Below the pieces are notes generated by a model. The model was not told the DNA's origin, made no database searches, and saw nothing but the letters and a program-made list of their open reading frames with translations. The position numbers were made by a program, and so were the translations under genes. DNA of 6,153 nt from Bacillota bacterium (GTDB lineage: Bacteria; Bacillota; Bacilli; Alicyclobacillales; SLC66): contig JAJZZT010000306.1 in the NCBI GenBank assembly GCA_021797415.1, forward strand, positions 1-6,153, read 5' to 3'. Every line of letters begins with the position of its first letter. Positions within the stretch are counted from its first letter, which is position 1. Of this stretch, positions 1 to 6,090 are shown piece after piece.

Positions 1-129
1 GCGCTGCCGTTTTTGTGGAACCAGAACATCGCGACGCTCGTGGTGACGGCGCCGACCGTGCACAACGTGCTGCCGTACCTCGACTCCGCGACGGCATTCC
101 CGCAGATGCAGTACTGGACCGCGAAGTAA
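1..129 (+). CDS. C-terminal end of a probable Opp/Dpp-type ABC transporter solute-binding protein (5' partial)
   Basis: Frame 1 is open from the window edge to TAA at 127-129 and gives 42 residues beginning ALPFLWNQNIATLVV and ending MQYWTAK. The gene lies on the same strand just upstream of two Opp/Dpp permeases, and in such operons the extracellular solute-binding protein (SBP_bac_5 family) usually comes first. The tail, with aromatic residues and a final YWTAK-like end, is compatible with the last strand and helix of that family, but the fragment is too short to prove it. If the call is right, the full protein would be a secreted lipoprotein of roughly 500-600 residues that captures the ligand and delivers it to the permeases. 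The assignment is inferred mainly from gene order. Confidence 0.6.
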   Translation, partial: ALPFLWNQNIATLVVTAPTVHNVLPYLDSATAFPQMQYWTAK

Positions 130-139
130 GAAAGGGATC

Positions 140-207
140 GGTCCGGGCCGTTTGGTTTGTGAAGGCTTCCGGCGGTTCGCGCGCGCTGGCGCGCGGGCCG
201 TCGGACC
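140..207 (+). promoter_or_regulatory. GC-rich branched stem-loop after the binding-protein gene
   Basis: GGTCCG (140-145) pairs with CGGACC (202-207) and GGCC (146-149) with GGCC (196-199), leaving two bulged bases. Inside, CGCGCGC (178-184) pairs with GCGCGCG (189-195) around a GCTG tetraloop. There is no T-tract, so it is not a typical intrinsic terminator. Structures at this place in importer operons often protect the 3' end of the binding-protein mRNA and lower expression of the permeases, which matches the excess of binding protein such systems need. That role is inference; the pairing is visible in the sequence. Confidence 0.45.
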
Positions 208-240
208 ATGGGGGACCGCCCGCGCGAGGGACAGTAGCGT

Positions 241-435
241 GACGGGCAGTACCCCGACGGGCAGTACCCCGACGGGCAGTACGCCGACGGGCAGTACGCC
301 GACGGGTAGTACGCCGACGGGCAGTACGCCGACGGGCAGTACGCCGACGGGCAGTACCCCGACGGGCTGTACGCCGACGGGCAGTACGCCGACGGGCAGT
401 ACGCCGACGGGCAGTACGCCGACGGGCTGTACCCC
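241..435 (+). repeat. Tandem repeat, 13 units of 15 bp (GACGGGCAGTACSCC)
   Basis: Thirteen head-to-tail 15-bp units run without a gap. Most read GACGGGCAGTACGCC. Units 1, 2, 8 and 13 end in CCC instead of GCC; unit 5 has a C-to-T change (GGGTAG); units 9 and 13 have A-to-T (GGGCTG). Each unit holds the palindrome GTAC. Across a unit junction, GTAC-GCC and GGC-A-GTAC can pair around a GACG loop, so the transcript could form a row of small hairpins. The period is a multiple of three, and one frame would read (GSTPT)n. That frame has no convincing start site and runs out of frame into the permease gene, so I treat the array as non-coding. It lies in the same operon gap as the 140-207 structure. 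Confidence 0.93.
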
Positions 436-468
436 ATCTTTCCAAGCTCCGGAACGAAAGGAGACGCC

Positions 469-1356
469 ATGGTTCACGAATCGTTTTTGGCAGGTGAACC
501 CGCCACCGCGGAAACCTACAGTGAGCGCCCGAAGTTCCTGCGGCGTTTTATGGGCTCGGGACTGACGCGTCTGGGTGTCGGAATGCTGTTGTTTTTGGTG
601 TTGTTTTCTTATGGCGGCCCGCTGGTGTACCGCCATAGCGCCATCGCGTCCCATCTGCTGAATACGGATGCGTCACCTTCCCCGCAGTTTCCGCTCGGCA
701 CGGACAGCGTTGGCCACAATGTCCTGGCGCAATTGATGCTGGGCGGCCAATCCTCGCTGGAAGTGGGCTTTGCCGCGGCCGTCGTCGCCATGCTGTTCGG
801 CACGATGTACGGGATGATCAGCGGCATGGCCGGAGGATGGGTCGACGCCGTGATGATGCGGATCGTCGATATTCTACTGTCAATACCCGCCATCTTTATT
901 CTCTTGTTTCTGAATATCGTCTTTCAACCGAGTATCTTCATCATGGTATTTGTTCTCGCTTCCACCGCATGGCTCAGCGTCAGCCGGCTGGTGCGCGCGG
1001 AGTCGCTGTCGATCAAGAACCACGTGTACGTGGAGGCCGCGCGCGCCGTGGGCGCGGGAACATGGCGGATCATGTTCCGCTATCTGCTGCCGAACTTCCT
1101 CGGCCTCGTGCTGGTGGCGGCCACCTTCCAGGTGGCGGACGCCATCCTGGCGATGGCCGGCCTGAGCTTTCTCGGTCTCGGCCTTCCGCCGCCCACCCCC
1201 AACTGGGGCGGCATGCTGTCCGACGGCATGAACTACATGTTCCAGAATTCGTGGTGGCTGATCTATCCGCCCGGACTGTGCATCCTGGTCGCCGAGGTGT
1301 CCATCAATCTCATCGGCGACGGTTTGCGCAACGCGCTCGAAACGCGCGAACGCTAG
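469..1356 (+). CDS. Opp/Dpp-type ABC transporter permease, DppC/OppC-like
   Basis: A complete 295-residue membrane permease, the usual length for the family. It pairs with a DppB-type subunit to form the channel of a peptide/nickel-type importer. The N-terminal part has one hydrophobic helix (about 35-55), then the OppC-type linker with FPLGTDSVGHNVL (74-86), matching the conserved LGTDxxGRDxxSR motif with H-N in place of R-D. Four to five further hydrophobic segments follow from about residue 98. The cytoplasmic EAA loop that docks on the ATPase is clear: E189-A190-A191, G195 and LLP at 206-208. SFLGLGLPPPTPNWGGML (233-250) is a family signature. The start is set by AAAGGAG at 457-463, five bases before ATG. 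The ligand cannot be read from the sequence. The gene precedes its DppB partner, the reverse of the common order. Confidence 0.95.
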   Translation: MVHESFLAGEPATAETYSERPKFLRRFMGSGLTRLGVGMLLFLVLFSYGGPLVYRHSAIASHLLNTDASPSPQFPLGTDSVGHNVLAQLMLGGQSSLEVGFAAAVVAMLFGTMYGMISGMAGGWVDAVMMRIVDILLSIPAIFILLFLNIVFQPSIFIMVFVLASTAWLSVSRLVRAESLSIKNHVYVEAARAVGAGTWRIMFRYLLPNFLGLVLVAATFQVADAILAMAGLSFLGLGLPPPTPNWGGMLSDGMNYMFQNSWWLIYPPGLCILVAEVSINLIGDGLRNALETRER

Positions 1357-1387
1357 CGCGCCGCGGATTGCCATGATACCTTCGCTC

Positions 1388-1404
1388 GTCGCGAGTTTTG
1401 CGAC
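1388..1404 (+). repeat. Short stem-loop between the two permease genes, similar to one at 2467-2481
   Basis: GTCGC (1388-1392) pairs with GCGAC (1400-1404) around GAGTTTT. The surrounding CGTCGCGAG-TTTT-GCGACAG recurs as CGTCGCGAG-CTTC-GCGATAG in the gap before the sulfatase, and both copies have GCCATG about ten bases upstream. This may be a small intergenic repeat or mRNA processing/stability element. No T-tract follows, so it is unlikely to terminate transcription within the operon. Confidence 0.35.
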
Positions 1405-1421
1405 AGGCTCGATTTTTGTTT

Positions 1422-1427
1422 AGGAGG
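1422..1427 (+). promoter_or_regulatory. Shine-Dalgarno site that fixes the DppB start
   Basis: AGGAGG lies nine bases before ATG 1437. The same frame is open back to 1398, but the 13 extra residues would be basic and unlike a DppB N-terminus, while MLKYAVRRILEAIP from 1437 is the typical family start. Confidence 0.8.
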
Positions 1428-1436
1428 GTTGACGTC

Positions 1437-2387
1437 ATGCTGAAATACGCCGTGCGACGGATTCTGGAGGCCATTCCCACCGTGCTGGGGGTCACGCTCC
1501 TCTCCTTTGTCATGATCCGCGTTGCGGGGAGTCCGGTCCGCATTCTGCTCGGCAATCACTACACCGCGTACCGGGCGGCGCTGCTCAGCAAGTCGCTTGG
1601 ACTCAACAAGCCGCTCTGGGATCAGTATCTGGTCTGGCTGGGCAATCTGTTGCACGGCAACTTCGGCTACTCGTACACGTACGACCAGCCTGTCGTCGTG
1701 CTGATGCTGCAGGCGTTGCCGCACACGATCACCATCGTGGTGGCGGCGGTGCTCGTGGCGCACGTGTTCGCCGTGTTTCTGGGGTCCGTGCAGGCGTATT
1801 TCGAGAATACCAAATTCGACCAGATTGTGACAGTCGTCAATTATTTCTTCTATTCCATGCCGACCTTCTGGCTCGCCGTACTCCTGATCATCTTTTTCTC
1901 CATCGATCTGAACTGGCTGCCTTCGGGCGGCATTGTCAACACGCAACTGACGAATCCCGGCTTCGGCGACTGGGCCAAGCACCTGATCCTGCCCATCGCG
2001 GCCCTGTTTCTCGTGTCGGTTGCGGGGTGGGCGCGTTACATGCGGTCGTCGATGCGCGAGGCCCTGCTGCAGGATTATGTCCGCACGGCGCGCATGAAAG
2101 GCGCGAGCGAGTTTCGCGTGATTTTCGTCCACGCGCTGCGCAACTCGATTCTTCCGCTGATCACGCTGTTCGGCCTGTCTCTCCCGTTGCTGCTCAGCGG
2201 CGCCCTTTTCGTTGAGGAAGTGTTCAACTATCCGGGCATGGGACTGCTGTACTGGGATGCCGTCAACTCGCGGGATTATCCCATCATCATGGGGATCACC
2301 GTGTTCATCGGCCTTGTGACCGTGATCGGCAACCTGATCGCCGACCTCCTGTACGGTCTGATCGACCCGCGCATCCAGTACCGCTGA
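1437..2387 (+). CDS. Opp/Dpp-type ABC transporter permease, DppB/OppB-like
   Basis: A complete 316-residue inner-membrane permease starting MLKYAVRRILEAIPTVLGV, the standard DppB opening of a basic patch followed by a first helix (about 10-28). A large extracytoplasmic loop (about 30-95) is followed by five hydrophobic segments: about 96-118, 133-155, 183-199, 236-258 and 283-305. The ATPase-contact loop is at 214-240 (YVRTARMKGAS, G222, ILP at 238-240). VEEVFNYPGMGLLYWDAV (259-276) is a strong family signature. In this family GDP usually follows the first helix; here it is GSP (31-33). The gene starts 80 bases after the DppC-like gene on the same strand and is probably co-transcribed with it. 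The two should form a heterodimeric pore. No ATP-binding subunits are visible in the window. Confidence 0.95.
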   Translation: MLKYAVRRILEAIPTVLGVTLLSFVMIRVAGSPVRILLGNHYTAYRAALLSKSLGLNKPLWDQYLVWLGNLLHGNFGYSYTYDQPVVVLMLQALPHTITIVVAAVLVAHVFAVFLGSVQAYFENTKFDQIVTVVNYFFYSMPTFWLAVLLIIFFSIDLNWLPSGGIVNTQLTNPGFGDWAKHLILPIAALFLVSVAGWARYMRSSMREALLQDYVRTARMKGASEFRVIFVHALRNSILPLITLFGLSLPLLLSGALFVEEVFNYPGMGLLYWDAVNSRDYPIIMGITVFIGLVTVIGNLIADLLYGLIDPRIQYR

Positions 2388-2568
2388 GTCTGCCGCCATG
2401 CCCTTTTCCCGGTAAGCTTCGCGCCATGGACAAGGTCTGCCGGGCCGGTGCCATGCCCTGTGTCCGTCGCGAGCTTCGCGATAGCGGTGTCTGAGCAGGA
2501 GCTAAGGGGAGGACACGCCCGGCAGAAGATATTTTCAAGTCAGACGGCAGAAACGAGGCGGATAGGCG
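2388..2568 (+). other. Gap between permease and sulfatase, with imperfect internal repeats
   Basis: I see no gene here. GTCTGCCG followed by CCATGCCCT occurs at the start (2388-2404) and again, with an insertion, near 2431-2458. TCGCGA (2467-2472) pairs with TCGCGA (2476-2481) around GCT; this hairpin resembles the one at 1388-1404. A strong Shine-Dalgarno-like AAGGGGAGGA (2504-2513) has no start codon at a usable distance and seems unused. I see no convincing promoter or T-tailed terminator, so read-through from the permease genes is possible but unproven. Confidence 0.5.
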
Positions 2569-3933
2569 ATGGCAGAACAGGATGCAGCAGATCGAACCGC
2601 GCGGCCGAACGTGATCTGGGTCTTCGGCGATCAGCACAGGGCGCAGGCGACGGGGTACAACCAGGATCCGAACGCGTTCACGCCCAACCTGGACAATCTC
2701 GCGGCGGCGGGCGTCAATTTTGACCGGGCCGTATCCGGATTCCCGCTCTGCTGTCCGTACCGCGGGTCGCTGTTGACCGGGCGCTATCCGCACAAGGTGG
2801 TGCCCGGCCACGAACACCGGTTGCCGGAAGGCCAGCCCACCATTGCGCACGCGTTCCAGCAGGCGGGATACCACACCGCGTACTTCGGCAAGTGGCACCT
2901 CGACGGATTCCACGAGCGCAACGGACGCGCGGCCATGCACATCGTCCCTCCGGAACGCAGGGGCGGGTTCGCGCAATGGACCGGATACGAGAACAACAAC
3001 AGCCAGTGGGATTGCTGGGTGCACGGCGGAGAGGGAGAGTCGGCCTTTCACCATCGGCTGCCGGGATTTGAGACGGATGAACTGATGAATCTTTTCCTGC
3101 GTTTCCTGGAGGAGCAGGCGCAACAGGCGACGGGTGCGGACCACCAGCCTTTTTTCGCGGCGCTCTCCGTGCAGCCGCCGCACGACCCGTACATGGCTCC
3201 GGAACAAGCGCGCCGCCGGTATCATGCGGGCGAGATCCGGCTGCGTCCGAACGTTCCGGATGTGCGCCGCGTGGCGGAGCGCGCCAGGCGCGAACTCGCC
3301 GGCTACTACGCGATGATTGAGAACCTGGACTGGAATGTCGGCCGCCTGATGGAGACATTGCGCCGGACGGGACTGCTCGACCATACGCATGTGATCTTTT
3401 TCAGCGACCACGGGGACATGCACGGTTCGCACGGGCAATTTCGCAAGACGGGTCCATATGAAGAGGCGATTCGCGTGCCGTTTCTCATCAGCGGCGAGCG
3501 GTCGTTTTACGACGGCCGCAGCACAGGTACAGTGCATGCGCCGCTCAACCACGTCGACGTGGCGCCCACGACGCTCGGGCTGTGCGGGATTGACAAGCCG
3601 GCGTGGATGGAGGGAACGGACTACTCGCACCGCCGTCTCGCGTTCCGTCCGTCCGCGCCGGAGCCTGATTCGGCCTTTTTGCAGAGCGTGATCCCGACCG
3701 GTCACGGCGACAGTGTGGACCAGCCGTGGAGGGGCGTCGTGACGACGGACAACTGGAAGTACGTCGCACTGCCCGGCGTGCCGTGGCTGCTGTTCAATCT
3801 GGAGGAGGACCCGTACGAGCAGGTGAACGTCGCGCACAACAGCCGCTATCGCGAGGTGCGCAGGCGGCTGAATGACCGGCTCAGGGAGTGGATCGCGGAC
3901 ACCGGGGACGAGTTTCTCCTGCCTGAGGTGTAG
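2569..3933 (+). CDS. Type I (formylglycine) sulfatase, alkaline phosphatase superfamily
   Basis: A complete 454-residue arylsulfatase-type hydrolase expected to cleave a sulfate ester. The active-site motif C61-C62-P63-Y64-R65, followed by GSLLTGR (66-72), fits CxPxR, in which C61 is converted to formylglycine. Other expected catalytic or metal residues are visible: D21 in FGDQHR, K108 and H110 in GKWHL, H205 in QPPHDPY, D280-H281 in FFSDHGDMHGSHG, and K293 in FRKTGPYEEAIRVP. Y64 is bulkier than the small residue in the classical signature. DQ rather than DD at 21-22 recalls the choline-sulfatase and phosphonate-monoesterase branch, so the ester type is open. There is no signal peptide or membrane segment, suggesting cytoplasmic action on an imported substrate. 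A stop at 2563-2565 fixes ATG 2569; the ribosome site (GAGG, 2555-2558) is weak. It follows the permease genes on the same strand. No maturase gene is in the window. Confidence 0.93.
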   Translation: MAEQDAADRTARPNVIWVFGDQHRAQATGYNQDPNAFTPNLDNLAAAGVNFDRAVSGFPLCCPYRGSLLTGRYPHKVVPGHEHRLPEGQPTIAHAFQQAGYHTAYFGKWHLDGFHERNGRAAMHIVPPERRGGFAQWTGYENNNSQWDCWVHGGEGESAFHHRLPGFETDELMNLFLRFLEEQAQQATGADHQPFFAALSVQPPHDPYMAPEQARRRYHAGEIRLRPNVPDVRRVAERARRELAGYYAMIENLDWNVGRLMETLRRTGLLDHTHVIFFSDHGDMHGSHGQFRKTGPYEEAIRVPFLISGERSFYDGRSTGTVHAPLNHVDVAPTTLGLCGIDKPAWMEGTDYSHRRLAFRPSAPEPDSAFLQSVIPTGHGDSVDQPWRGVVTTDNWKYVALPGVPWLLFNLEEDPYEQVNVAHNSRYREVRRRLNDRLREWIADTGDEFLLPEV

Positions 3934-3951
3934 GGGCGATTGCGGTCGCCC
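3934..3951 (+). repeat. Hairpin directly after the sulfatase stop codon
   Basis: GGGCGA (3934-3939) pairs with TCGCCC (3946-3951) around TTGCGG. There is no T-run, so it is a poor intrinsic terminator, though it could stabilise the mRNA end. GGGGCGA...TCGCCCC hairpins recall small interspersed elements found in many genomes; whether this one is repeated elsewhere cannot be told from one window. Confidence 0.4.
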
Positions 3952-3973
3952 GGTGTGCACGCGATTTGATTCC

Positions 3974-4011
3974 AGATACAGTGTTTGAGGCATCAGTAAA
4001 ACACTGTATCT
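3974..4011. repeat. Perfect 13-bp inverted repeat with a 12-base loop at the broken intron end
   Basis: AGATACAGTGTTT (3974-3986) is exactly complementary to AAACACTGTATCT (3999-4011), with GAGGCATCAGTA between. It is more AT-rich than either neighbour. Reverse-transcriptase similarity ends at 4015, only a few bases away, so the hairpin sits at the breakpoint. No T-tract follows on either strand. TTGAT lies at 3966-3970, just outside. It could be a bidirectional attenuator between convergent transcripts, or the remnant end of an element that mobilises through hairpins (IS200/IS605-like). Neither is proven. Confidence 0.75.
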
Positions 4012-4014
4012 ACT

Positions 4015-4944
4015 ATAGCCAAGGAAATGGATGGGTGTCTTTCGGACGTTCGTGATGAGCACCCAGTCGTCCGCATAGCGGACGAGGTAGGCGGGCTTCA
4101 GGTTGGAGCGCTCGCGAAGCGCCTTTATTTTAACATTATTCTTTGCGTAGTGGCGCTTCGTTTTCTTCTCTTCCCATTCCCGTGTGATCATTCGATCCAT
4201 CTTGTGTAGGTAGGCATTGGCGAGCAGGGGGGAAAGTATTCCGCCCTGTTGGGTTCCTATCTCATTCTCGATAGATTCACTCATAATGCCCGCTTTGAGC
4301 ATGCGTTTGATGATCATGAACACTCTGCGGTCGTGTACACCCATATTCCAGAGGATGCGGATGAGCCGTGCGTGGTCGATGGTATCGAAGCAGCCCTTAA
4401 TGTCCCCTTCGACGATCCAATGGTAGCCTGTCTTGTGGCAGATATCTGTTACCCTACTCAGTGCCATGTGCGCATCGCGCATGGGCCGGAAGCCATAAGA
4501 GTGCTTGTAGAACTGCGCTTCCATGATGGGTTCGAGTATCAGCCTCAGGCATTCCTGGACAATCCGGTCCAAGATGGCGGGTATGCCGAGCGGTCGCTTT
4601 TCATCCTTACCGGGTTTGGGGATCCAGACTCGGCGGATGGGTACAGGCTGATAGTTCTGCATCATGGCCGATATGTGGGCGATTGCGTCGGGATACTCCG
4701 TTTCCAGCACATCGTTGATGTCTTGTTTGTCCGTGCCATCCGTGTGGCTTCCTTTGTTGCTCTTGATGTTATGGATGGCCGTGACAATCGTGACCTCGGC
4801 CTTTGCCATTTCCAGCAGGCTATGGTGCTTAGGCTGTTTTCCCTCGTCTATAGCCTGTTTGGTCGTGGCATACAAGATGTCTTGCACAACATGCAGGTCA
4901 GTTTCCGACTGAATCAGGTGGATCGATGGTTGCGCCATGGGCAT
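4015..4944 (-). pseudogene. Group II intron reverse transcriptase/maturase (LtrA-like), deleted and truncated
   Basis: The - strand reads about 310 residues of intron-encoded reverse transcriptase. Visible parts are IPKPGKDEKRPLGIP (108-122, RT motif 1), SYGFRP (149-154), GDIKGCFDTID with catalytic D181, TQQGGILSPLLAN (231-243) and VRYADDWVLIT with D292-D293. Intact relatives have about 40-50 residues between YADDxVLIT and a later (T)LITNVRKxxIHFLGF segment. Here VLIT runs straight into NVRKTPIHFLGY, an apparent in-frame internal deletion near 4051. After FLGY (residue 310) similarity stops and domain X and everything beyond is missing. The frame stays open far beyond, antisense to the sulfatase, but that is not protein-like sequence of this family. 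Start: ATG 4944, or more likely ATG 4938, which is better spaced from AAAGGGGGG (4945-4953). The product should be inactive. Confidence 0.9.
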
Positions 4945-5289
4945 CCCCCCTTTCGGCGGGCGTCTATGGTTCGGTCAGGATCGCTCAGCGGCTTCCCGAT
5001 CCGGCTCGATCTCACATAATCCACAGTGATGACTATGCCCCTTCGCTCCGCAGGCATTACCCTGCTTCATCGCTACTACGGGCTGCTGTCCCCGGCTTTT
5101 GCGAGCCATTTCCTGCTCGTGCGCTTCGCAGGCGCCGTTCGCCTCCACGAGTCGGGTTCCTCTGTTCCGCATCGTCTAGCTTTTACTGTTGACCGTAGCT
5201 GTCCGCTTTGACCCGGAGTTCAGTCTTTGACCCTGTAATGGCGATCTTGTCCAGTCTCGACGCCAGTTTGTGTGTTTCTCTGGCCCGTT

Positions 5290-5309
5290 GGCGTAATCAT
5301 GATTACGCC
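5290..5309 (-). other. EBS1 hairpin of the intron (perfect 20-bp palindrome)
   Basis: GGCGTAA and TTACGCC form a seven-bp stem with TCATGA in the loop. CATGAT (5301-5296 on the - strand) is exactly complementary to the last six exon bases, ATCATG (5659-5654). EBS1 lying in a terminal loop of domain I agrees with known group II structure. Confidence 0.75.
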
Positions 5310-5361
5310 TCAGGTTCCCTCTCCCCCAAAGGGGGTGAGAAGGGTTCATTTCCCCTTCTCC

Positions 5362-5367
5362 CGTCGT
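5362..5367 (-). other. EBS2 of the group II intron
   Basis: The - strand reads ACGACG here. It is complementary to the exon segment CGTCGT (5665-5660) that directly abuts IBS1. It lies about 60 bases before EBS1 in the intron RNA, the order expected for EBS2 and EBS1. Confidence 0.68.
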
Positions 5368-5653
5368 TTCGAGCCGTACCAACGCGGATTCCTGGCGAGT
5401 CAGCCTAGCCAACTGAGCGGCCCGGCTACTTCCCTATCCATCGCAGGACAGGTTTTCGCCGTCTTTACCGGGCTTCAGACCTGAAACATGAACGGATGTG
5501 TCAAGCTGCCGGAGTCTCAGCCTGCCACGCGGTCATTACTCCGCGTATGCGGGTCTTGCATCCGCCGATTTGGCGATGCAGTTCATTGCATTTCGCAACG
5601 CTCACTTTTTTGTTGAGGTTTTCACCTCGACTCTGTGTGAGAACAGAGCGCAC

Positions 5654-5665
5654 CATGATACGACG
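5654..5665 (-). other. Intron insertion target (IBS2-IBS1) in the Rpn-type gene
   Basis: The exon reads CGTCGT (5665-5660) then ATCATG (5659-5654), immediately followed by intron GTGCG. Each six-mer pairs perfectly with its EBS. The cut falls after the first base of the codon following TSYH of the interrupted protein. Confidence 0.72.
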
Positions 5666-6054
5666 TATGGAATCGTTCTGTCGAGTGCACGAACACAAAA
5701 TCAAGGATCTGGATGACCAGGGTCGGCCGCAGGATGCTGTAGTCCTTGCCGCGCTCGGTCTGCCCGTCGTACGCGCGCGCCCAGTACAGAAGACTGCGCT
5801 GAAGCAGTATTTTTTGCGACGCGACCTGAACTTCCACGTCAATCCACTCATCGGTGTTGGTGCGCACCAGGACATCCAGCCGTACCGCTTTGTCCCGCAT
5901 GTTCTTGGACGAGAATTCTGTATTGTGAAACTCAACCTGTACGATGCGTTGTGCGCCGTCGCGCCGCAAGATGGCATTGAGAAATGAGACGAGCAGATCG
6001 GCGCCTTGCGGCTGTCCGAACAAGCGTTTGAACGAACTGCCCGCGCATTCCCTT

Positions 6055-6076
6055 TCCTGGGCGCGAAGCGCCAGGA
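6055..6076. repeat. Stem-loop upstream of the Rpn-type fragment
   Basis: On the + strand, TCCTGG (6055-6060) pairs with CCAGGA (6071-6076), and CGC (6062-6064) with GCG (6068-6070), around GAA with one bulged G (6061). It lies between the end of the leftmost-reading - strand frame (6091) and the Rpn-like region. No T-tract follows on the - strand, so terminator function is doubtful. Confidence 0.35.
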
Positions 6077-6090
6077 GGGGGTCAAGCGGG

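Larger units (their letters stand above)
4015..5653 (-). mobile_element. Group II intron, 5' part only (3' end lost)
   Basis: The element reads on the - strand from GTGCG at 5653-5649, the canonical 5' end of a group II intron, through about 700 bases of structured RNA and into the reverse transcriptase. Placement of the 5' end is supported by two perfect six-base exon-binding pairings (see the EBS/IBS entries). The 3' side is gone: there is no recognisable domain V/VI between the end of reverse-transcriptase similarity (4015) and the sulfatase, and no matching 3' exon. The intron interrupted the Rpn-type gene at 5653/5654. Known biology: intact introns splice from RNA and retrohome with their protein. 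This copy should do neither, except possibly with domains supplied in trans, which I consider unlikely. Confidence 0.85.
4945..5653 (-). ncRNA. Group II intron ribozyme, domain I to the start of domain IV (not functional alone)
   Basis: These 709 bases upstream of the reverse-transcriptase start are the right length for domains I-III plus the 5' side of IV. Visible elements reading 5'-3' on the - strand are GTGCG; a TCTGT/ACAGA stem with a six-base loop; GAGGT-GAAA-ACCTC, a five-bp stem capped by a GNRA tetraloop (5628-5615); EBS2 (5367-5362); a C5/G5 stem around AAA (about 5333-5318); and the EBS1 hairpin (5309-5290). Short open frames on both strands here do not look protein-coding. Domain V, the catalytic core, is absent. 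I did not assign a structural class. Confidence 0.78.

Noticed and set aside
241..435. CRISPR array
   Set aside because: The units are 15 bp and directly contiguous, with no unique spacers and no cas genes nearby.
152..565. Open frame encoding a (GSTPT)n repeat protein
   Set aside because: The frame is open only because the 15-bp unit is a multiple of three. It starts at TTG with no ribosome site, overlaps the permease start by 97 bases in another frame, and ends in sequence that is clearly permease in frame 1.
1353..2399. Long - strand open frame opposite the DppB-like gene
   Set aside because: It is a charged, low-hydrophobicity shadow of a membrane protein gene in GC-rich DNA, with no recognisable domain.
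3934..4011. Rho-independent terminator after the sulfatase
   Set aside because: Two hairpins are present, but neither is followed by a run of T on the + strand, nor is the second on the - strand.
2305..4014. The - strand open frame continuing from the reverse transcriptase, antisense to the sulfatase
   Set aside because: Past residue 310 the translation is arginine- and histidine-rich shadow of a GC-rich gene. It has no reverse-transcriptase or maturase similarity, and the sulfatase on the opposite strand explains the sequence.
3934..4014. Group II intron domain V/VI or the missing 3' exon of the Rpn-type gene
   Set aside because: The - strand here has no domain V-like hairpin with its AGC triad and GNRA-capped stem, no terminal AY end, and no continuation of the Rpn protein sequence.
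4249..5019. The + strand open frame of 256 codons opposite the reverse transcriptase
   Set aside because: The - strand has clear reverse-transcriptase motifs over the same bases; the + strand reading shows no family signature.
5288..5301. TTGGCGTAATCATG, matching the lacZ-alpha region of common cloning vectors
   Set aside because: The match stops after 14 bases, and the sequence is explained by the intron's EBS1 hairpin, whose loop pairs with the exon. Flanking sequence is intron, not vector.
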